From assembly GCA_037013685.1 (NCBI GenBank), contig CM072886.1, forward strand, positions 88,648,422-88,712,421: a stretch of DNA of 64,000 bases, written 5' to 3'. Position numbers and translations under genes: made by a program. The notes below the pieces were generated by a model, which saw only the letters and a program-made list of their open reading frames with translations, made no database searches and had not been told where the DNA came from. Positions 1 through 12,061 of this stretch are shown piece after piece; position 1 is the stretch's first letter; each line of letters begins with the position of its first letter. Origin of the DNA: Acridotheres tristis. Its lineage: Eukaryota > Chordata > Aves > Passeriformes > Sturnidae.

Positions 1-1394
1 CACTTTTTCCCAAGTTTTACTGTGCTTCTTAGACAACAGTTATCTCCCTCAAAATTTGTTTTCTGGATCTCAAGTGTAATGGTATTGGAAAAAAAAGTAC
101 AGAAATTATATGGCATGGAAATTATAAGTATGGAATTGATAGCTTTAGATTCTTTGAAATGGTGACCTTTCTGGACCTCCCTAGATGAGCAGATTTCCTT
201 CTCCCCCTCAAAAAAGTATTTTTAGGTGTATTATTAGCACTTGTTTAGATGCACTGCAATGTGAAAACCCCTGGATAGCCTGGATCATGGAGTAATTCTT
301 ACAGAGGTTCTGTGAGCTGGAAAAAAAGTTCAGGAGTAGTGGGGGAGATGATAGGTATTAGCCAGAGACAGTTCTGAAATATACTTTCTTCCACCTTTAG
401 TACTGCTGGCATGAAGGATTTTGTTGTGTACTTATGCTTTGTTTTGTTTGAGAGGTTAGAACATTCATAAAAAATGTGAAAACGATGGACCTTTTGCCTA
501 TCCAGGGGCCGTGCACATGCTTCTTAATTTTTTCTAGCCTTTTTTATAAACAGCAAAGATATACTGTTTGGATTTATGCCAGTAGGTTGTTCTATCGTTT
601 CAGTTTGCTTTAAAATCTGAATAGCATACAGATGGCAAAGCCATGATGCACCTGGAATGAAATACAATTCCTGTCTCCTTCACATGCATGTGCCTACCTT
701 TAAAAGGAAGAATGAACATTAGAGCAGCTGAAGGTAGAAGAGACAAATGGGAACTGACTTTGTGTGAGTAGAACCATTTGTGTAAATCTTTGAATCAGTC
801 TTCACAGAAAGTACTACTGCTGAAAGCTATAAATATTTTTTTAATTCTTTCTGAATGAAGATCAGTGTGAGGAGGTGTCTAACTCCAGTTTCAGTCAAGA
901 AAAATATTTATTCTATTTTAATTTTAAACAGAATAATTAAAGTTAAATAGTGCTCACATTATGAAGTATATATTTAGGATTAGTATATTAGTATATATTA
1001 AGTAATATTAGTATATATTTAGGATTGGTATTAGGAAAGGTAAGGAACATCTATATTTTGGGTGTAACTGTTAGTCAAGCTCTATAAGCGCCTCTTATGG
1101 ATCTAAATATTCTTTTGAGTGCCTTCCTACCTTTGTGCCATTAGATGACAAAGTCATCTAGGCTAATTTCCTGCTCCAAGCAGTGCTTCTGCCCATGCTG
1201 CAGAGGATCTGTTGTTGGCCAAACCTCAGACAGCTCCAGGGTTCAGACTGCAGCTTCACTGGGCCACCTGACCCAGCACTGCTCTAGCCAAAATGTTACT
1301 CCTGATGTCCTGACATACTTCCCAGGCTGCAGTTTGCAGCTGTTTTACCGCCCACTGTCATGTTATCTGCCAGGACCATCATCTCTGTAGCCTG
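1..1394. other. Unique AT-rich intron, short AT repeat at 965-1026
   Basis: No gene or recognised transposon. A 17-base element (AGTATATATTTAGGATT) occurs at 965-981 and again at 1010-1026 in an otherwise TA-rich patch, which looks like local slippage. Confidence 0.6.
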
Positions 1395-1545
1395 TGTTGT
1401 CCCTCAGCCAAGCTCAAGGAGCCCAGCTTCCTCAGCCTCTCTGCACTGGGTTGTGTGCTGCAGACTGGTGACCGACCTGACAACTGGACTTTTACTGGAG
1501 AACCAGAGTTAGATAGAGTATTCCAGATATAGTGCCAAAAAGAAG
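1395..1545 (-). mobile_element. Degenerate CR1 LINE fragment
   Basis: On the + strand, sequence resembling the antisense CR1 3' region appears in the right order: a GAGCCCAGCTTCCTCAGCCT-like segment, then a CTGGACTTTTACTGGAGAA-like segment, then TATTCCAGATATAGTGCC. The match is patchy, so it is an old copy, and the ends are uncertain. Confidence 0.42.
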
Positions 1546-4500
1546 AAAATAATACCTTCCCTCTTACTGGCTAATTACATCTACTTATATTACAGGCTAA
1601 TTGCACCATGTCACAATGTTTGAGAAACATGGTAAGATAATTTTTCTAAAATAATGCTGTTCTTAGATGTTCTGCAAAAAACAAGATATGCTTCCAAGAT
1701 GGCTTGCCAGCATAAACAGTACTATATAGATCTGAGAAATCAATGCATGAGTTTTCTTTATCAAAACCGTAACAAATGACTTTAAGATGCAAGGCCTGTT
1801 TTTCTCAAATTTAAGATGAAGTACATACTTGATTAAGCTGGAGAAGCAAAACAACCTGGAAAATGATTGTGGGCTAATTTACTTTTTGGCAGTGGACTCA
1901 GAAAGACGAGTATCCACCACATACACATCCTTTGCATTGCTTTTTGAAGGGAGAACAGCACAGGGGAGATATGTGAGGGTGGAATGCCTTCCATCTCTCA
2001 CAAAATACTTGTTGGTGTCTTCACAAAGATTATTGAAGGTGGTATGAGGGATTTACTTCACTTCTACTTTGGACATCCATTTTTAGTTGTCTAATTAAAT
2101 GGGACTATTATTTTAAAAATGTATTTTTAATTACTCAAAATTACACAAAAATGGTAAATGTAGAGTTCACCTTAATTCCATGCAACAGTGCATGTTATAA
2201 TTAAGAATATTAAGAAAGTAGGTGCATCCAATTCCAAACTTTGTAAGTCATATGCAAGCTTCTATATATAATTTGTATTTGAACATAATCTCTTCTATAA
2301 CTGCTTTTAACTTCTTATTTTCTTTGTAGTTCTTCATCCATTTTGACATTTACAACAACTCTCATTTCAATAAAAACATGGAAATATATTTTCTGTTTGA
2401 TTGTCCTTTTCTTTCAATTCAACTTTGAAGGATATTGGTTTCCTTTAGAAATGTATTTGTTGTGAACAACCATATCAGAATTGGGGCTTAATGAAACACA
2501 GCTTGACATAAAGAGGCAGGCTCAAATATACTTGTAATTAGAACACAGTTTAGAATTTGGTGTCCAAATGCTTTTTTTGGTTGTTGTTTATTTGGTTTTT
2601 TTTCTCTTTTTTTGTTATCATATCAAGAGGCCTCCTGAAAGAATATGTTTTTATGTGACGTACCTTCAGTAACCAAAGAGATGTTCCTATTCCATAAATC
2701 CTGTTCTCTTGGTACAAGATGTATGATAGCGGTGGCCAGCAGCCAATCTGGTAGAAAAGCACAAGCAATTAGTGTAAGGAAACAAGTTAAACAGAATGAC
2801 AGGTGCATAAGGATTTGTAAGTGTCCTGTTGGGATAGATTCAAAGGATGTGCTTGAAAGAGGGTGTTTTTGTGCATAGATTTTTTTTGTAACACAGCGTG
2901 TGGACATATGAGGAGTTTTGTAGGGAAAATGACAACGGGATAAAAAGCTTCTGTTGCTGACAGGGGGAACACAGGACTTGATGCATTAACTGTGCACTGA
3001 ATTATTCAGGGAGTCATAAGCAGGAGCTAGACATAATAGTATAAAAATATAATAACATACTTACTGAGAGGAGGGTGGAAGCAGAAACTCTACCTTACAC
3101 TTTTTTACCCTTCTGGATTTGAAGCCAAAAATTAAAAATTCCAGTTTTACAGGGAAAAAATTCCCCCCGTACACATGAAACCCATAATTTTCTGGAAGAT
3201 TTTTTTTTTTACATTGCTGAAATTTTATTATTTACTTGTAAATCTCACTTCCTGCAAGAATTGTGACAAAAAAGACAAAAAATCCTTAACTACAGAAAAA
3301 AAACCTGCCAAGTATAATCAAGAGTTTGTTTAAAATGAAGACTGAGTTTAGAGTAATACTGTGTAGAACAAACTGCAGGGTAAGGAAGGACCAGAAACAG
3401 GAAATTTAAGAGTTGGAGAAGCAGAGGTGAAGGGGTAAATTAAGGTTGAATTTCTGGGTCGGGTGGGTGAGATGGAAGGTTCAGTAAAGAAAAATAATCT
3501 CATTTACACGGACAGACTAAAAAGTAGTTCACAAGACAGGAACGGGATAAAACTTGATTGGAGAGGCATGCTGATGGCACATTTTGTTTAGAGGGTTATT
3601 TTAGGGTTTTTTGTTTATTTTTTTATCTCTTCCTTTAATTAGGAGGACTTGTTTGGGTGGGACCTAGGTGGAAATGGGAGAGGTGAACAGGGGTAGGTGA
3701 ACAGAGATCTGCCTGGAGGGAAGGCAGCAGCAGGAGGCAGGGATCCTGCCAGGAGCACTGGGGAGGCACTGGGCAAGAGTAGGGACCAATGTGCCAGTGA
3801 CACAAGCTACAGAAAAAATTTCCTTCAGGCAGAGGAGGCTGGGCACAGTTTGCTGCAACTCATAAAGCCACTCAGTAGGCCAAAACTAGTCTGTCAAGCA
3901 AGGATCAGCCTATGTTTGCTGCTGTGAGAATAATAAATTTGAAGCAGACTCAGAAGTTGTCTCTCTCAATTATCTTGATTTCCAATGATTGAGGGCATTG
4001 GTGTCAAGCTGTTATTTCTTTCCAGAATGTAATTCTAAAATCAATATGTTGTACTAACACTTCCAATGCCAGTTATGAAAAATAAAATAATTTAAATATG
4101 CAGTCAGAAAATTGCATCTATCATCACTTTCTCTGCCATATAAAATTACTCAAATTTTGAATGCTTGATATAGATTCCACCTGAGATGTAGCACTCCCTG
4201 TAGCTTTCAGGCTAATCTTCCCCTTCCCCTCCCCAGGAGACAGACAATGCAACTCAGCTGGATGAATTTGAATATACCAGCCAAAAAATTAATATTGGAA
4301 GAGTATCTTCACATTCAAAGTTTGCACGCTTGCAATTCAATGCCAACTGCTGATATTGAAAAACATTTTATTTGTGTGTTTTGCTTTTGTGCTTGTTTTT
4401 TTTCTTTGGGGAGGGTTGATTTTTTTTTAAATATTGCTTTTTCAGCTTATTCCATGAATTCTCCATTCGGGTCTTATGTTTTTTGATTGACTGTTTTCAG

Positions 4501-5269
4501 AGGCCACGAAAAGTGAAGCTAACTCTAGATGCTGGGGAAAAACAAGTGACAGAGTAACACAGCTTTTCATTTAAGAAGCAGCTCACACCTCTTGGAAAGG
4601 ACCCACAGTAGAGTAACGTGCTCCCAGGCTGTGTGTTCGCCAACGAGGGTGTTGGCTTTGGGCTCCAGCACTGGCACTACATTTGCACAGATGGGAAAGC
4701 CTGGTAAAGTATACAGGGCCATTTGCCCAGCTCTCCTTCCACTAGAACCCACAATGCAAGAGGATTGAGAAGATAATGCACCCTGACCCCCACTCCACCT
4801 TAAAATGACATGGTTCCAGTGCTTCTTCATGCGTGGAAAAATGTTTTACTACACAGGTTCAGTCAACCTAGCTTTGGCTTTCAAAATTTTTTCTGCTAAT
4901 GAGATTAAAAGCTTAGTCAGATCTTGGTTTTGAAACTCGTGGAAAATTGTCACCTTCCAGCTGGAAATGAGCCAAAGGCAAGCTACATTTGTCATGCCAC
5001 ATTATCATGGCCACTGCTTAGTAAAGGTTGTTGGCCTGAGCAGGATGGCTCTGTTCTTAACAAGCTGCTGGTGGGAGGGACAGATGAACCAAGTTTACCA
5101 AGGCAGGCGTGGGAGTTTTTATGTTGTGATTTTGGTTTGAGATTTTTTGTTATTTTTTTCTTTTTTCCCCAAAGGGAAGCAAGTGTTTATTTGTAAATGT
5201 TTATCTTCTAGGATAATGTGATGTTTACATTCTTGGAGTGCAAAACACTGCTATGCTGCCTGTTGTTTT
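1546..5269. other. Unique intron
   Basis: No gene or recognised repeat family. Short homopolymer runs occur near 2575-2615, 3208 and 4398. A GC-richer patch at about 3655-3860 and another at 4570-4830 contain short open frames of 60-90 codons with no recognisable domains. Confidence 0.55.
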
Positions 5270-5480
5270 CCTCCTTATCATTTCAGTATCTTTTGAAAAT
5301 ATATGAATATACATGCCATGCAAATGAGGGTTTATAAGTCAATAAATAATTGTATTTGCATTACTGCGCATGCAAATTTTGAGGTCAAGTTACAGTCATT
5401 AAAATAATTTTATAAGCATTTCTTTTTACCTTGACAAAAATAACTTATCTTTGAAGCAATTACTGTCATGCAAGCCACTC
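5270..5480. promoter_or_regulatory. Candidate enhancer: cluster of three POU octamer motifs
   Basis: Three perfect octamers lie within 60 bases: ATGCAAAT at 5318-5325 (+), ATTTGCAT at 5354-5361 (octamer on the - strand) and ATGCAAAT at 5370-5377 (+). Octamers bind POU-domain factors such as OCT1/POU2F1 and the neural BRN/POU3F proteins. GABBR2 is a neuronal gene, so an intronic neural enhancer is plausible. Single octamers occur elsewhere in this AT-rich window, but I saw no other cluster. Function is inferred from motif density only. Confidence 0.4.
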
Positions 5481-5832
5481 AACTATTTTGGACAACTTGT
5501 TTTTGCTTTGCAATGCTATTTGCTCTATCCAATGTGGCTAATCTGTGCAAATGCAATAGGAAAACAATTTGCTTGCTGGTAATCCCATTGTTCAGCAGGC
5601 CGGACCTTGGATGACATCTCTGTAACTCTGCTTGTGCAGTGTCTGGATTAAGCAGTGATTCCCTTACCAGCAGAAGCAAACATGAAGTGTTTCTTACATG
5701 GCGAATTAATTCAGCTTGCACAAGCTCCTTGCTCCTTGGGGTGGAGCTGTGAAACAAAGAAGAAAAAGTAATTCTACAAATAAAGATCTGGACATCAGAG
5801 TTATGAGATAAATATCTGCCAGAATTTGGGGA

Positions 5833-5880
5833 GAGTAGAGTCAATTCAAGTTTTGAAGACTTGAGTAGACTCAATTCAAG
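5833..5880. repeat. 18-bp direct repeat, 30-bp period
   Basis: The motif GAGTAGAGTCAATTCAAG is followed 12 bases later by the same motif with one change (G to C at position 8). Confidence 0.8.
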
Positions 5881-7154
5881 AGTCACTTCAAGGAAATTAT
5901 TTGCTTGAAAATATAATTTGGAGATCATCCCTGTGAAATATTGCAACAGCAATGTCTTTGGAAGAAGAGATCAAACCAAACTGATAGCCTGGGGGGTAGC
6001 AGAAACTTTAAAATAAGACCATATGATCATCAGAGGGAATAAGCAGTGTAATAACTCTTACAGAAACATAGGTAAATTCATAGCTACTGACTCACTGATT
6101 TTTCACTGCATATTAAATTATTCCTAATTGAAATTTTTAAAAAGCTAGCATCACACAAGCAAGGGCCTCAGTGTTAGATACTTCCCTTCAGAACATTTTC
6201 AAACACCAATTTACAAAGAAAACAACTTTTTTGACCGTCAGGATGCCTTTTAGCTGATATGAGTAGCTTTGAAGGACATTTTGCTTTCTTCCTAGTGCCA
6301 CAATAGTGCCAATGACAGTTCTGTTGTATGAGGCCTCAGGGGGGTTAGATACAAACACAGATGACACTATAATGTTGGCTGAGGAAGTTCTTGATTGTAA
6401 CCTGATAGCATAATGAACAACAGAAGGTGTCAAGTGTTATTAGAGTTAATGGGCCTCAGTTTTCTTGTCATGAGCTTGAACACATCTAATCCTCTTCGAA
6501 GCACAGCTTCTACCATGATAAGGCAGAAAGAACTGTCAGGACTGCCAAAAACCTGGACTTTGGGTTTTATTGTTTTCCCTCCCTACCCGCATCCCCCCGT
6601 CTCCAGATGGAGAGAGATAGGTAAGTGGGAGCATATCAGAATAACAAAGCATGTAGAAAGAGAAAAACACCAGCAGAAGGCAAAGGCAGCCTTCCAGTAC
6701 AGCTCATGTCACACCGTGTATGGACTATCCTGTTTATAGCAGATGAAGATTTGAAGCCAGCAGCAGCTGAAAAGCATCAAGCCAGTGGTAGCTAACCAAA
6801 TACTGCCGTGCAGATAACCAGATTCCTGGGACTTAAACATTCTTGCTAACCAAGGATGCAACTGGCTTCTAAAAAACAGAGGTAAGGAATGAAGGGCACA
6901 AGAAGACACACATGCAAGACTGGTGTCTAGCAGCAAAGAACAAGTGACAGATTCAAACGCATGGGTGACTGGTTCAGCACCTACCTAGCAATATGGATTG
7001 AGACAAAATGAACAAGATAAGGCAATAAAATCACCAAAGACAACTTACCAAGACAGATGCAGTCAGAAAACTATTACAAAAGTAAGAAAAAAATCATTAT
7101 AAGAGCTGAATAAAGCAAACTGAAAACCTTTTATTTATAAATGGAAAAAAATGA

Positions 7155-7182
7155 AGTATTTCAGTAAAAGTATTTCAGTAAA
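7155..7182. repeat. 14-bp perfect tandem duplication
   Basis: The unit AGTATTTCAGTAAA occurs twice back to back with no mismatch. It is a simple recent slippage duplication. Confidence 0.85.
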
Positions 7183-10100
7183 AGCAATGCAGAAAAATAA
7201 TAAATATATCCTTTATAAAAGTGATTAATGTAGCGGACAGAAGCTTCCTAGCATTAAATAATGCTTTGCTGTTCATTAGTCTTAGTGGTTTATGCAACCG
7301 GTATTTACAATTTTTGTTATATCTAACTATGAATAAAAAAGGAATTAATAAAGAGATTGGAAACAGAAAGGAGAAAGGTAACACAACATCATGTAGTTTT
7401 ATAAGCTTCAAAGAGTTACTTGAGCGGAAAAGAATTCCTCTGAAAATTTTGCTTTCAGCATGCTGCCAGAAGTAAGCTCAATTTTACTACTGTGTCTCCT
7501 TAATGTGTATGGCCAGAGGTGGTGGCCAGCACATAATGACAGTGATGAGAGATTTATAGCTGAGATATAAATACAGTGAGTAGCAGAAAGGTTATATATA
7601 ATGGAAGTGCAAGTCATGTTCCTCTAAAACCGTAATTCTGAAAAAAATAAACACTAAACTGTTTTCCTTAGGGAACAATTTGAATTACTCCTATGGCCTC
7701 GTTGTGAGGATAGCTACTTGCTTTATGGCTTGAGGCTTGGCAAAATTGATGCATGAAAAATCAAAGCAATGATGTCCTTGAAGGCAATCATGAAATGAAG
7801 AAGATCATCCAGAAAAAAAAAAACAATGGGTGAATTGTAAAAAGGTCTAAAAACCTCTACAGGCATTACATCCAACTAACATTGTACTGGTTTTTCCTCC
7901 TTGTAGAGAGCAAGAATCATTACAGGAGTTCCCTCAGTGAGCAGCTATCTGGAAAAGAGTGGTTTTGTCACTGCTTTATCCTGAGCACAAGCTTTTGTGG
8001 CTCTTGATATCTTGAAGCTCACAACTTTCAGGTGGCCCAAGTGCCATTTTTGTGTTGAAGCAAAGCCACGCACCTGGGAGCTGGCACAGATCCTGCTGGG
8101 TACAGCAGATCCTGGATGCTGCAGGCAAGCAGCCAGCAGAGCCACCCAAGCTCCTGCTCCTGGGCTCCCCCCAGTTCAGACTACTGCTATTCTGCAATGA
8201 AATGGGAAGTTGTTCACAGGCAGGAAATATTAATTACTTCCACAAGCTTGAATTAGCTCTTTAATAACTGTTTCCATGTTGAAAGGAAGGTCATGTGGCA
8301 GGTGACAGAAAGAAAGCCAGCCAAAATCTCTGCAATGCTGATACCCACACCACAGTAGGGCTGGCTAAGCCAGGTCTTTCTCCACCCCTCAGGCAGATGT
8401 CCTTCAGGGGGAAGACATCTGTAGAGCTTTCCCTCTTGTCAAGTTCTTCATTAACTGAATTCAACCTGAGTTTGCAAATAGTTTATCATTTTCTTTAAAA
8501 ATAAAATAATAAAAAAAACCCCTTCACAAAACAAACAGCTATCTATCTTTCCTAGCCTTAGGCACAGCTGAACAGCTGTGAAGAAGCATTTTAGCTATTG
8601 CTGTGCCAGTCACGGCAGAGGAACAGAGCTTTTCACAGGTGGCTCTCATTTTCTGGGTTGCTGACTTGCGACCTCACTGTTTGATTTGCAGAAGCACTGA
8701 GTACTTGCAGCTGCAGCTGGAGTTAATAGTAGCTGGGCTTTGAACATGGAAGAGCATCATGAAACAAGTCTTCTGAAAAGCAGTTTTCAGCACTTTTCAG
8801 ACTGAGTATCTGAAATTAGTAAGTGTGTGGTGGTTTTTGGTTTTTCTTTCTTCTTTTTTTTTTCCCTCTCCAGGCCTTTTTAAAATAAGTTTTTCTTGCT
8901 GTATGTATGCTGTGAAAACAAATTTATTAAAATGTGTTATGCATGTAGATGCTGTAATAATGAATTTATGGAGGAATCACAAAAGAAATTAATTGCTTTC
9001 AGTCTGAAGTCATGTTGAGTTTACAGAAAGAGAATAAATGAAAGTAGAATATGGTAGGGCTGAGTGCTGAATCAAGTAGAATAGAACAAAGAGTAGTTAT
9101 CATCTTCTCTGTGTCTTGCTCTCAGAATTGCATGAAATGGTTTAAATATATACTGGGAGTTGTAAGGTCAGGCACAGTCTCCCCATGTAACTTGTTTCAC
9201 TCCTCTTACTACGGACTTATTGTGGTGTAAATCAGAAGGAGTGAATCTTGAAGGAAAGAAGCCCCTCATAACAGTGCAAAGAGAGGTCTTGTGCTGTCAT
9301 GGGCTCTAATGTAGTCTGTAAGTGCACACAGAATATTCTGAGCAATGAGTTCTCGTGCAAGGGGCCTGTGGTAGTCCCAGGTGAGCAGCACAGTCAAAGA
9401 CTGATCTTCAAAAGTAAGTGGTAGCTTATAAATAACAGTACTGTAAGTATATAAAACATGGCATAATGGTTTCCCCTAGCTTCTGTAGTTACTGATGTTT
9501 TTGCTTTATTATTGGGACAGAGTAGGGACAGAGATACATCAAAGAATCATTGATGTGATAGTTGAATAAGGTCACCTCCAGTGACAGGAGGAGAAACATG
9601 AGCTGCTGGGTTTCTCTATTTCTTAAAATATTACAGAGGAAACAGTGACCTAGGAAAGGATAAGGAATCCCTAAAAGTTTTTCACTTTTTTTTTAATTCT
9701 GCATAGTTGAGGCTGATGTAAGAATTGCTGCAGCTGATTCTGATTAGTATCCATGTATTTAATTGCAGTCTGCCTGCTTATGATTGATTGTGCTTAGGAT
9801 GTTATTGCAGTTTTGCATTGCAATTAGTTTAGAAACTGGAAGGTGAGTTTTGATGTATTTTCTTGTACTGATTTAAGATTTCCCCTGGCTGTCAGAAATT
9901 ACCATCATCATTATAGTAAGAGTGAGATGTGTACCTGTGGTTCCACTTTTCCATTTCTTAACCCATGAGGACTGAATTGCTGATAAGAGTGGGCTTCTGC
10001 TGGAAGCCAGACTGTTAATGGGAAGAGCTGAGGTGCACCTCCTTGTCTTGCTCCCTTGGGCATTTGCTAAGGGCCAGCTTGGGGCAGAGCAACCATGTTT

Positions 10101-10201
10101 GGTTGTACCCAAGTGTCAGAATCCGATGTGAAATTGTAAAGCTCTTTTCTGCTCTCCCCTACCTGCTTATGAAGCTCTTTTACCCTGCTGAGGAGGAATT
10201 G

Positions 10202-10850
10202 GTGCTGCTGGTGGATGAAAAGCAGGACATGAGCCGTCAAGGTGTTGCTTGCAACTCAGAAAGCCAAACGTGTCCTGGGCTGATCCAAAGCAGTGTGACC
10301 AGCAGGGTGAGGGAGGGGATGCTGCCCCTGCTGAGACCTCACCTGAGGTACTGCATCCAGCTCTGGGGTCCCAGCTCAGGAAGGACATGAACCTGTTGGA
10401 GTGAATCCAGAGAAGAGTCACCAAGTTGATTAGAGGGATGGAGCACCTCTCCCATAAGGAAAGGCTGAGACAATTGGATTTGCTTAGCCTGGAACAAGAC
10501 AAGGCTTCAAAGCAACCTAATTGTGACCTTCCAGTGCTTAAAGTGGACTTACAAAAAAGTTAGAGGGAGACTTCTTATAAGAGTGTAGTGACAAGACAAG
10601 GGAGAATGTCTTCAAATAGAAGAGAAGTAATTTCAGATTATACATTAGGAAAAAAATCCATGCTATGAGGGTGGTGAGGCACTGAAACCCTTAGACTAGA
10701 GATGTTGTAGATGCCCCATCTCTGGAAGTATCCAAGGCCAGGCTGGATGGGGCTCTAAACTGGTAAAAGGTGTCCCTACTCACAGCAGGAAGATTGGAAT
10801 TATATGATCTTTAGGGTCCCTTCCAATCAAAAAATTCTGTGATTCTACAA
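10202..10850 (+). mobile_element. CR1 LINE, 5'-truncated copy with intact 3' end
   Basis: The left part retains the C-terminal part of the CR1 ORF2 protein in one frame, reading LLVDEKQDMSRQG, then LLRPHLRYCIQLWGP. After it come the typical CR1 3' region (AGAGTCACCAAGTTGATTAG, CTCCCATAAGGAAAGGCTGA) and GGGTCCCTTCCAATC. It ends in the bird-type octamer tail ATTCTGTG-ATTCTACA at 10835-10850. Compared with the usual CR1 frame, a few codons are missing before the RPHL motif. The copy is 5'-truncated as is normal for CR1, carries stops, and is inactive. It lies in the same orientation as GABBR2. Confidence 0.9.
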
Positions 10851-11590
10851 TACTGTGGTGTCAGTCTGCATATTGATGCGGTGACTTTTTTGGGTCCATA
10901 CACTTTATCAGTGTAAAAGTCACTGTAGGTTTAGTGCTCCTATGAACCCAGTGCATGATAAAACAGAATGTCTAGAGAATATTTACTAAAGCAGAACAAT
11001 TTTTCATGTTATTGGCAAAACAAGGCAAATATTGAACATCAGCAGGATTTTCCAGTTTAAGAAGTCAAATTTACTGTTGTCTGTTACATAATACATAAAG
11101 CAAAAAGAGTATGAAAGCATGTATGGATATCTTTATACCAGTGAAGAAAACTATTTTCAACATTGGCTCTGTGTGTCTCCAAAAAGATAGTCAGCTTTTT
11201 TAATTAGCAGCAAACTGAGTATGCTTCAGCAATTTTCTGCAGAGCCCATCATAAACCCTGGAAAACTGTTTTGGAGTCCTCCTACCACTCAGTTTTCATA
11301 CACAGGATTTTTGCTTCCCGAATTTTAGCTTTGAAATGATTCCAAGCATCACCCCATGCAGCAGGATGACAATACCTAGAAACTGGGACAGCAGAGCCAC
11401 AAGAAAGATTGCATGCTTTCAGCAGAGTACAAATGAAGGAGACTTTTTAACTCCTAGTAATAATAATAATAATACTATCTCAGATGGGAGAATAAATTCA
11501 GCCAGCTTTTTACTTTGCTAAGCTGTGTGCTCTGAAATGAGTCATCATCAATTCATTTGGGTTGACCCAGTTCAACTTAAAGTAGAGCTT
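10851..11590. other. Unique intron, short (TAA)n at 11458-11474
   Basis: No gene or transposon was recognised. The only simple repeat is a run of about six TAA units. Confidence 0.6.
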
Positions 11591-11642
11591 CATCTCCTCT
11601 GATCTGATCAGAAGCTACACAGCTTGTTGGTAGCTGGAATGG
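11591..11642 (+). repeat. 5S rRNA-like segment, possible ancient 5S-headed SINE relic
   Basis: The segment CATCTCCTCTGATCT, then CAGAAGCTACACAG, then GTTGGTAGCTGGAATGG follows the order and spacing of the internal promoter region of vertebrate 5S rRNA (GATCTCGTCTGATCT, CGGAAGCTAAGCAG, GTTAGTACTTGGATGG), with small indels. Only about 50 bases match; the 5' and 3' parts of 5S are not recognisable, so this is not a functional 5S gene. AmnSINE1 and related families have a 5S-derived head. A 5S pseudogene or chance similarity are the alternatives. Confidence 0.45.
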
Positions 11643-12061
11643 TTGTGGAAAAGAAACTACATACATTGATTAACAAAAATATTTTGTTACACCTACAGCC
11701 TTGCTCAGAAATGCCTATAATACTATATCAGCATATGACATTTTTTTACATGTTGTTTTTTCAAATATAAAGAATCCTTGTCACACTCTTCCTGTAAAAT
11801 TTCTTAAATTCCTGGCTGCTCTTATTCCTGTTGTCTCTTCTTTCTGTTCGTCGTTGTGCCTGAGAGACTTTTTGTCCTTGCCAAATCAAGGTTTGGAGGT
11901 CAGTCACTGGCAAACTGAGCTTTGTGGTTTTCACAGGTTTCAGTCCTGGTCTGTACTCAGAGCAATTACTAGTGTCTTGTAGCATTGCAGCAGTGTTTCT
12001 CTGTATCTGACTGTACTGCTGTTAGCAGACAGCTGGGATACAACGAGGAAAGGAGCTTTTT
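11643..12061. other. Unique intron between the 5S-like relic and the LTR
   Basis: No gene or repeat was recognised. Two overlapping open frames of 74 and 93 codons on opposite strands have no known domains. Confidence 0.5.

Larger units (their letters stand above)
5481..10201. other. Unique intron with short direct repeats and paired E-boxes
   Basis: An 18-base motif is repeated with one mismatch at 5833-5850 and 5863-5880 (30-base period). A perfect 14-base tandem pair is at 7155-7168 and 7169-7182. Four CAGCTG E-boxes lie at 8565, 8573, 8708 and 8714. A 157-codon open frame on the - strand (5479-5952) has no recognisable domain. No gene or known transposon was recognised. Confidence 0.55.

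Noticed and set aside
11540..11660. Functional 5S rRNA gene
   Set aside because: Only about 50 of the roughly 120 bases are recognisable, with indels, and there is no T-run terminator at the expected place.
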